Assembly (NCBI GenBank): GCA_002336725.1
Contig: DDEO01000191.1
Coordinates: 1 to 17,711, forward strand
Length of the DNA: 17,711 nucleotides
Source of the DNA: Bacteroidetes bacterium UBA1952
GTDB lineage: Bacteria > Bacteroidota > Bacteroidia > Chitinophagales > Chitinophagaceae
Direction of reading: 5' to 3'
Made by a program: the position numbers and the translations under genes. Below the pieces are notes generated by a model that did no database searches, was not told where the DNA came from, and saw nothing but the letters and a program-made list of their open reading frames with translations. Positions 13,557-17,711 of the stretch are shown piece after piece. The stretch's first letter is position 1. Every line of letters starts with the position of its first letter.

Positions 13557-14513
13557 TTACCTTACTATTGTAAATTTGCCATACCCAGCGCCTTGGGTAG
13601 AATAGGATGTAATCAGATAAAAGCCGGGGCTTAGATCGGAAACATCAATCGTATAGCTCTGTGCATCCTTTAAATCCCCCGCTGTTAGGGTTGTTTCCCT
13701 TACCAGTCGTCCCTGTGGATCGGCAATACGAAGCAAAGTCCGTTCCTTATCTACCTTATCCTTAAATGTAACCGTAATAAAGGAATTCGCAGGTACCGGG
13801 TTCAGACTGATGCATACACTGTTCATATATGCCCCATTGCCCGTTTGTCCGTTTTGAAGGAACTTAGCACGGTTATACCCCCCGCCTAACAGGGTGCCAA
13901 TAAGAGTACTGTCTTGAAAGGCCTCTACCATAACCATACTCTGCCAATAGATAAATGCCGTTGTTACATGCGTACCGGTATCCGTAAAAGCATAGTAATA
14001 GGTTTCATCAACCCATGGAGCGGTAATGTTTGGGTCATTATGCTTCCAGATGGTACTTTTCTCATACACCCGGTAGAGCGGCTTGTTGGTAAAAACTTCC
14101 CCGTCCATATCCACGGATGCAATTTGCCTGAACTGACACACATACTTTGCCCGCCTTTCAAACGGATAGCCATCGTAGGCAAACCAGGTGGTATCATAAA
14201 CGGTATCCACCGGACGAACAGTGCTTAGGTTGGCTCTCTGAAGAACCTCGCTGAGCAGCGCATTGTCCAGAATATCTTCTCCCGGCACCACATAAAACGA
14301 GTCGGGAATACTCGGACTTCCAAAGCTATAACGCGCCTCCCGCATTGGAAATACATAATTAGAGCCTTGGTTGTCGTACCAGCTATTTGTAGCTTTCAAA
14401 TCCACCATAAAGCTATCCCGCTCCGGTGGCATCGTTTCCGGCAAAGACTGAGCACGGGTACCAAGGGCCTGAAAAAGAAGCAATAAAACGGCAGTCAGTA
14501 AACGGGTTTGCAT
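13557..14513 (-). CDS. Secreted protein with T9SS type A sorting domain
   Basis: A 318-aa predicted surface or released protein of unknown function. The start at ATG 14513 gives MQTRLLTAVLLLLFQALGTRAQ, a clean signal peptide, and lies just downstream of a good promoter (TACTTTTG at 14534-14541 with TTG 18 nt further). An in-frame start 42 nt upstream would sit on that promoter. The body is rich in Tyr, Asp and Thr with no recognised domain. The C-terminus (SLNPVPANSFITVTF...LSPGFYLITSY) is a T9SS sorting domain. With the lipoprotein gene it forms the left cargo between the mutS2 copies. Confidence 0.8.
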   Translation of the reverse strand: MQTRLLTAVLLLLFQALGTRAQSLPETMPPERDSFMVDLKATNSWYDNQGSNYVFPMREARYSFGSPSIPDSFYVVPGEDILDNALLSEVLQRANLSTVRPVDTVYDTTWFAYDGYPFERRAKYVCQFRQIASVDMDGEVFTNKPLYRVYEKSTIWKHNDPNITAPWVDETYYYAFTDTGTHVTTAFIYWQSMVMVEAFQDSTLIGTLLGGGYNRAKFLQNGQTGNGAYMNSVCISLNPVPANSFITVTFKDKVDKERTLLRIADPQGRLVRETTLTAGDLKDAQSYTIDVSDLSPGFYLITSYSTQGAGYGKFTIVR

Positions 14514-14533
14514 ATAGTTGCGTTTTAACAATT

Positions 14534-14562
14534 CAAAAGTACCTTCTTTCATCAAACGGCAA
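14534..14562 (-). promoter_or_regulatory. Complete Bacteroidota promoter for the T9SS cargo gene
   Basis: On the minus strand TTG (14560-14562) is followed by 18 nt and TACTTTTG (14534-14541), matching the Bacteroidota layout TTG, about 19 nt, TAnnTTTG. The ATG is 20 nt downstream. This is the best-formed promoter in the window. Confidence 0.65.
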
Positions 14563-14708
14563 GTTACTATTAAGTTAATAGTATAACGATTGATTTCTCT
14601 TGATACTGGCTTTTATTCTTCTGCATATAATCGCTATAAAACAAGCCAGAATGCGCCTTTAAAGAGCAGTAACACCGGAAAGCACATATCCTCCTCTAAT
14701 GGCGGCAT

Positions 14709-14919
14709 CCCGCTTGGGCACAGCCTTTTTACCTTTGCAGCCAGATATATGATGCACCTGTACCCGGCGAATGCTGCCGATGGATTGGAATTTGGAAAGA
14801 TTCAACAGCTTTTATTGAATTATTGCCGCACCGACGCGGCCCGCGAGCGTGTGCAGCGCCTCAAGCCCATGACGCGCTTTGAGGCCATCGACCGCGCGTT
14901 GAAGCAAACCGAAGAATAT
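14709..14919 (+). repeat. Right copy of the mutS2 promoter plus first 57 codons
   Basis: The partner of 12847-13055, in direct orientation and joined to the complete gene. It holds the -7 box TACCTTTG (14730-14737). Recombination between the two copies would delete the lipoprotein and T9SS genes (about 1.86 kb) and leave an intact mutS2. Confidence 0.95.
14730..14737 (+). promoter_or_regulatory. -7 element of mutS2
   Basis: TACCTTTG, a full TAnnTTTG match, ends 11 nt before the ATG at 14749, so the transcript would be nearly leaderless. The same box at the same distance precedes the truncated copy (12867-12874). Conservation in both copies, although bases around it differ, supports its use and supports the start at 14749. 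Confidence 0.6.
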
Positions 14920-16872
14920 AAAAACAGCCTCGGGCAAGATGCTTTTCCGGCGCATTTCACCCGCAATATCTCTAAAGAACTGCGGCTGCTGGAAATAGAA
15001 AACGCCGTGCTGCCCGGCGATGCGCTGCTGGCCATGGCAAGCCTGGCCGATAATATGCGCGATGTGCTGCGCTGGTTTGCCGGAAGACCCGGCTTCTACC
15101 CCACCCTGCGCGAGTTGATTGCCGACCTGAAGTTTGAGAAAGAAATTGTGGACATCGTTTCTGCCGCCATCGACGAAGGCGGACACGTGCGCGACACCGC
15201 CTCGCGCGAGCTGATGAACATCCGCGCCGACCTCCAAAGCCGCCGCAACGAACTGCGAAAACTCTTCGACACGATTCTGCGCAAGCTGAGCAAGCAGGGC
15301 TATCTGGCCGATATTTCGGAAGGATTTCTGAACGGCCGCCGCACACTGGCCATCAACGCCGAAAACAAAAGGCAGGTGAAGGGCATCCTGCACGGCGAAA
15401 GCGACACAAGCCGCACGGTGTTCATTGAGCCGGAAGAAACCATTGAGCTCAACAACGAAATCTTTTCGCTGGAGCGCGCCGAAAGCCGCGAAATCCAACG
15501 CATCCTGCAAGAAACAACCGCGAAACTGCGCGTGTATGCCCCCACGCTGCACCACTACTTCAAACTTTCCGGAATTTTTGACTTTATACGCTGCAAGGCG
15601 CTGCTGGCGCAGGAACTGGATGCGTATATGCCACGCCTGAGCAATCACCCCGGCATTGCGCTGGTGAAGGCGCGGCACCCGCTGCTGTATCTGCACAACA
15701 AAGCCGCCGGAAAACCCGTGGAGCCGCTGAACCTGATGCTCGACCGCAAAGAGCGGATTCTGATTATCTCCGGGCCGAACGCAGGCGGCAAAACGGTGAG
15801 CATGAAAACGGTAGGCCTCCTGCAAATCATGGCGCAAAGCGGCCTGTTGATTTCCGCCGACCCGAATTCGGAAGTGGGGCTTTTCAAAAACCTGTTCATC
15901 CACATCGGCGACACGCAGAGCATTGAAAACGAACTGAGTACGTACAGCGCCCACCTGCGCGACATGAAATATTTCATGGACTTTGCCAACGGCAAAACCC
16001 TGTTTTTTATCGACGAACTCGGTTCCGGCTCCGACCCGGCGCTGGGCGGCGCGTTTGCCGAAGCGATTGTGGAAGACCTGGCCGCGCGCCACGCCATCGG
16101 CATCATCACCACCCACTACCTGAATCTGAAAGTGATGGCCGGAAAAGTGCCGGGCATCGTGAACGGCGCGATGCTTTTTGACGAAGAAGCCCTGGAGCCG
16201 CGCTATCGCCTGATGCTGGGCAAGCCGGGTTCTTCTTATACGTTTGCCATTGCCCTGCGCAGCGGATTGCCGGAAAAAGTGATTGGACGCGCACGCCAAC
16301 TGACCGAGCGCGGCCATCACAAGCTGGACAAACTGCTGCACGAAACCGAGCAACAGGGTCTGCGGCTGGGCGAAAAAGAAAAAACACTCGACGAAAAGAT
16401 TGACGCTGCCGAACGCGCCCGCATCTATTACGAAGAAATTGCCGACAAGGAAAAACAGCGGGTGCATTTTGAGACCCTGAAACTCCAAAACCGCATCAAG
16501 AAAGAAGAACTCGACTACCTGCGCGAGACGGAGCGTAAATTTAAACAGATTGTGCAGGACTGGAAAAAGGCCGAGAACAAGGGCGAGGTGATTGACGCAG
16601 CAGAAAAGCTACTTTTCCGGAAAAAAGCCGTGATTGCCAATCAGTCGGCGGCCAAAAAGATTGACAAGGCTTATGAAACCGTGGGCGGCACACCGCAAAT
16701 CGGCGACCTGGTGCGGAACAAAACCACACATCAGGTAGGCACGCTCACCGAAATCCGCGGCGACAAACGCGGGATTGTAAAGGTGGCAAAGATGCCATTT
16801 AACGTGGAGCTGAGCGAACTGATGGTGGTGCGAAAACGGACGGAGAAGGAAGGGAATACGGCGGGGCGGTAG
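14749..16872 (+). CDS. mutS2: MutS2-family ATPase
   Basis: A 707-aa MutS2 protein. The family binds branched DNA and suppresses homologous recombination, and in some bacteria acts in rescue of collided ribosomes. The N-terminal core domains (1-330) lead to Walker A GPNAGGKT (342-349) and Walker B with Asp422-Glu423 (FFIDELGSGSDP). A long charged coiled coil follows (about 480-600) and a small KOW-like beta domain ends the protein. The C-terminal Smr nuclease domain of longer MutS2 proteins is absent; the truncated 3' copy at 17446 has the same stop, so the short form is not recent. A frame extending 53 residues upstream runs through the promoter and is rejected. Confidence 0.95.
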   Translation: MMHLYPANAADGLEFGKIQQLLLNYCRTDAARERVQRLKPMTRFEAIDRALKQTEEYKNSLGQDAFPAHFTRNISKELRLLEIENAVLPGDALLAMASLADNMRDVLRWFAGRPGFYPTLRELIADLKFEKEIVDIVSAAIDEGGHVRDTASRELMNIRADLQSRRNELRKLFDTILRKLSKQGYLADISEGFLNGRRTLAINAENKRQVKGILHGESDTSRTVFIEPEETIELNNEIFSLERAESREIQRILQETTAKLRVYAPTLHHYFKLSGIFDFIRCKALLAQELDAYMPRLSNHPGIALVKARHPLLYLHNKAAGKPVEPLNLMLDRKERILIISGPNAGGKTVSMKTVGLLQIMAQSGLLISADPNSEVGLFKNLFIHIGDTQSIENELSTYSAHLRDMKYFMDFANGKTLFFIDELGSGSDPALGGAFAEAIVEDLAARHAIGIITTHYLNLKVMAGKVPGIVNGAMLFDEEALEPRYRLMLGKPGSSYTFAIALRSGLPEKVIGRARQLTERGHHKLDKLLHETEQQGLRLGEKEKTLDEKIDAAERARIYYEEIADKEKQRVHFETLKLQNRIKKEELDYLRETERKFKQIVQDWKKAENKGEVIDAAEKLLFRKKAVIANQSAAKKIDKAYETVGGTPQIGDLVRNKTTHQVGTLTEIRGDKRGIVKVAKMPFNVELSELMVVRKRTEKEGNTAGR

Positions 16873-16881
16873 AGACAAGGC
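16748..16881 (+). repeat. Left copy of the mutS2 3' end
   Basis: The last 40 codons, stop and nine following bases of mutS2, repeated directly at 17446-17579. Five bases differ in the codons and all are synonymous. Confidence 0.95.
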
Positions 16882-16894
16882 CTGCCTTGTCTCT
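16871..16894 (+). terminator. Perfect 11-bp hairpin at the mutS2 stop codon
   Basis: AGAGACAAGGC and GCCTTGTCTCT are exact complements around a 2-nt spacer, and the left arm includes the last two bases of the stop codon. There is no T-tract (CTGGG follows), so termination would be weak. It may be a dispersed palindrome. In the 3' copy at 17446 only the left arm is present. Confidence 0.5.
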
Positions 16895-16970
16895 CTGGGA
16901 GCATTTCAGGCGTTAAACACAGATACAATCGCCCAGATTCATTCCATCAAAAAGTCTTATTTTCGTGATT

Positions 16971-17174
16971 ATGCAAACCGTTATTGCACGTCCGCAGAAT
17001 GAAGCCCAACAAGCGGCCATTACGGCTGTCTTGGAAGCGCTGGAAATACCTTATGCTCTTGAGGCCCGGGAAGAAGCAGACGCGCCCTACAACCCCGAAT
17101 TTGTACAGCGGATTTTGTCTGAAAAGAAGAAAGGTGAATACAAGGTCATCCGCCCGGAAGATTTATGGAAGTAG
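16971..17174 (+). CDS. Probable antitoxin of a RelE/YoeB-type pair
   Basis: A 67-aa protein, MQTVIARPQNEAQ..., without a classic Phd or RelB motif. Its N-terminal beta-strand and helix, then AREEADAPYNPEFVQRIL and a charged C-terminus, resemble short Bacteroidota proteins paired with YoeB-like toxins. A GTG two codons earlier is possible; ATG 16971 is preferred. Its stop overlaps the start of the toxin gene (17165), the usual antitoxin-first layout with translational coupling. The role as antitoxin is inferred from position and partner. It lies between the two mutS2 3' copies as cargo. Confidence 0.7.
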   Translation: MQTVIARPQNEAQQAAITAVLEALEIPYALEAREEADAPYNPEFVQRILSEKKKGEYKVIRPEDLWK

Positions 17175-17428
17175 CCCTCTTTCCTAAAGCCGAAGAAGAC
17201 CTGGCTTTTTGGAAAAGGTCGGGCAATAAGCAAGTTCAGAAAAAAATTTCGGAACTGATAGACGACGCACTGGAACATCCTTTTACGGGCTTGGGCCAGC
17301 CGGAGCCGCTGAAGCATGGCCTTTCCGGTATGTGGTCGCGCAGGATTAGCGGCGAGCACCGTATGGTCTATGATGTTACAGAAGAGAAATTGAATGTCTA
17401 CTCTTTGAGAGGGCACTATAAACTTTAG
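17165..17428 (+). CDS. Txe/YoeB-family toxin
   Basis: An 87-aa toxin of the RelE superfamily; YoeB/Txe members are ribosome-dependent mRNA endonucleases. Family signs are FPKAEEDLAFWKRSGNKQ near the N-terminus, HPFTGLGQPEPLKHGLSG in the middle, WSRRISGEHRMVYDV and a C-terminal Y-S-L-R-GHY. Glu, Arg and His residues expected in the active site are present (RRISGEHR and the final His-Tyr). It overlaps the antitoxin gene by 10 nt. Flanked by direct repeats of the mutS2 3' end. Confidence 0.9.
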   Translation: MEVALFPKAEEDLAFWKRSGNKQVQKKISELIDDALEHPFTGLGQPEPLKHGLSGMWSRRISGEHRMVYDVTEEKLNVYSLRGHYKL

Positions 17429-17445
17429 GCTTCTACTGCATTGGC

Positions 17446-17579
17446 CCGAAATCCGGGGCGACAAGCGCGGGATTGTAAAGGTGGCAAAGATGCCGTTTAA
17501 TGTGGAGCTGAGCGAACTGATGGTCGTGCGAAAACGGACGGAGAAGGAAGGGAATACGGCGGGGCGGTAGAGACAAGGC
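17446..17579 (+). pseudogene. Detached copy of the mutS2 3' end
   Basis: It contains the last 40 codons and stop (17568-17570) of mutS2 in the original frame, without start or promoter, then nine bases shared with the intact copy before the sequences part. All five coding differences from 16748-16872 are synonymous. It is most simply the remaining 3' end of a former resident mutS2. Confidence 0.9.
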
Positions 17580-17711
17580 AGGCGGGGTACACCCCAATCT
17601 TCGGACTGTAAGACGGCGTTTTTATTCCCTTTCGGGGGATAAAACGATATGAAAATTATGGGCTGAATCGAGTTTAGCATAGGCTACGCCTGTGCCGCTG
17701 AAAAGCGGTAA
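17580..17711. other. Non-coding window end with small hairpins
   Basis: No gene is seen. GGGGTACACCCC and AGGCTACGCCT are short palindromes, CCGCT-GAAA-AGCGG is a perfect 5-bp stem with a GAAA loop at the very end, and CGTTTTTATTCCC faces GGGGATAAAACG. The string of small hairpins may be the start of another array like those at gene ends, cut by the window edge. Confidence 0.4.

Noticed and set aside
13056..14708. Transposon or insertion sequence carrying the two cargo genes
   Set aside because: No transposase, terminal inverted repeats or short target duplication is visible; the flanking repeats are mutS2 gene ends.
13056..14708. Absence of TTCCGGAA as proof of foreign origin of the cargo
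   Set aside because: Gaps of about 2 kb or more without the word also occur in core genes (for example 4245-6794 and 9054-11014), so the absence is not informative.
14590..14748. N-terminal extension of 53 residues on MutS2
   Set aside because: It runs through the promoter box; the duplicated copy begins at the same MMHLYP start and has different sequence farther upstream.
14812..16488. Open frame of 558 codons on the minus strand
   Set aside because: Antisense to mutS2, with shadow-type composition; mutS2 has clear Walker motifs in its frame.
12847..17579. Duplication produced by simple misassembly of one sequence
   Set aside because: The copies differ at 13 and 5 coding positions, so they are not one sequence read twice. 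A chimera of two strains in a mixed sample is still possible and is stated in the findings.

Overview
The window comes from a member of the Bacteroidota, probably a Saprospiria- or Chitinophagia-like lineage; the genus cannot be read from the sequence. Three predicted secreted proteins end in type IX secretion (T9SS) C-terminal sorting domains. Several genes are preceded by the Bacteroidota -7 promoter element TAnnTTTG. SucD, FolE, AspRS, the MlaF-like ATPase and MutS2 read as ordinary Bacteroidota homologues. Most of the window is chromosomal housekeeping sequence; no insertion sequence, CRISPR array, tRNA or rRNA was seen.

Layout. 1-381: no gene; a heptamer tandem repeat, a perfect 23-bp hairpin and a hairpin-rich array that touches the sucD stop codon. 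382-1251 (-): sucD. 1438-2391 (+): T9SS cargo protein. 2444-4811 (-): compact four-gene unit doxX-like / ECF sigma factor / folE / FAD oxidoreductase. 4914-5831 (-): second T9SS cargo gene whose signal peptide is out of reach of any start codon. 5893-6045 (+): promoter-like box, orphan signal-peptide reading frame without a normal start, and terminator. 6133-6912 (-): MlaF-like ABC ATPase. 6913-7335: repeat cluster. 7336-8964 (-): acyl-CoA carboxylase carboxyltransferase subunit. 9152-10912 (-): aspS, divergent from a PAP2 phosphatase (11041-11652, +). 11653-11998: repeat mosaic. 11999-12697 (-): DUF4476-like exported protein. 12847-17579: the mutS2 region.

The mutS2 region is the most unusual part. 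A complete mutS2 (14749-16872) is flanked on the left by a second copy of its own promoter plus first 57 codons (12847-13055), and on the right by a second copy of its own last 40 codons plus stop (17446-17579). A lipoprotein gene and a T9SS cargo gene lie between the two 5' copies; a toxin-antitoxin pair lies between the two 3' copies. Every coding difference between the copies is synonymous (13 nt changes in 57 codons, 5 in 40 codons). The simplest reading is that a block of about 4.4 kb carrying cargo genes and a complete mutS2 allele from a relative replaced the middle of the resident mutS2 and left its two ends as scars.

A second window-wide signal is the palindrome TTCCGGAA: 22 copies by hand count, 12 of them the full TTTCCGGAAA, in genes and intergenic DNA alike. 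A random 17.7-kb sequence of even base composition would hold about 0.3 copies of the 8-mer. This resembles a highly iterated palindrome such as cyanobacterial HIP1, an uptake word, or a methylation-linked site.
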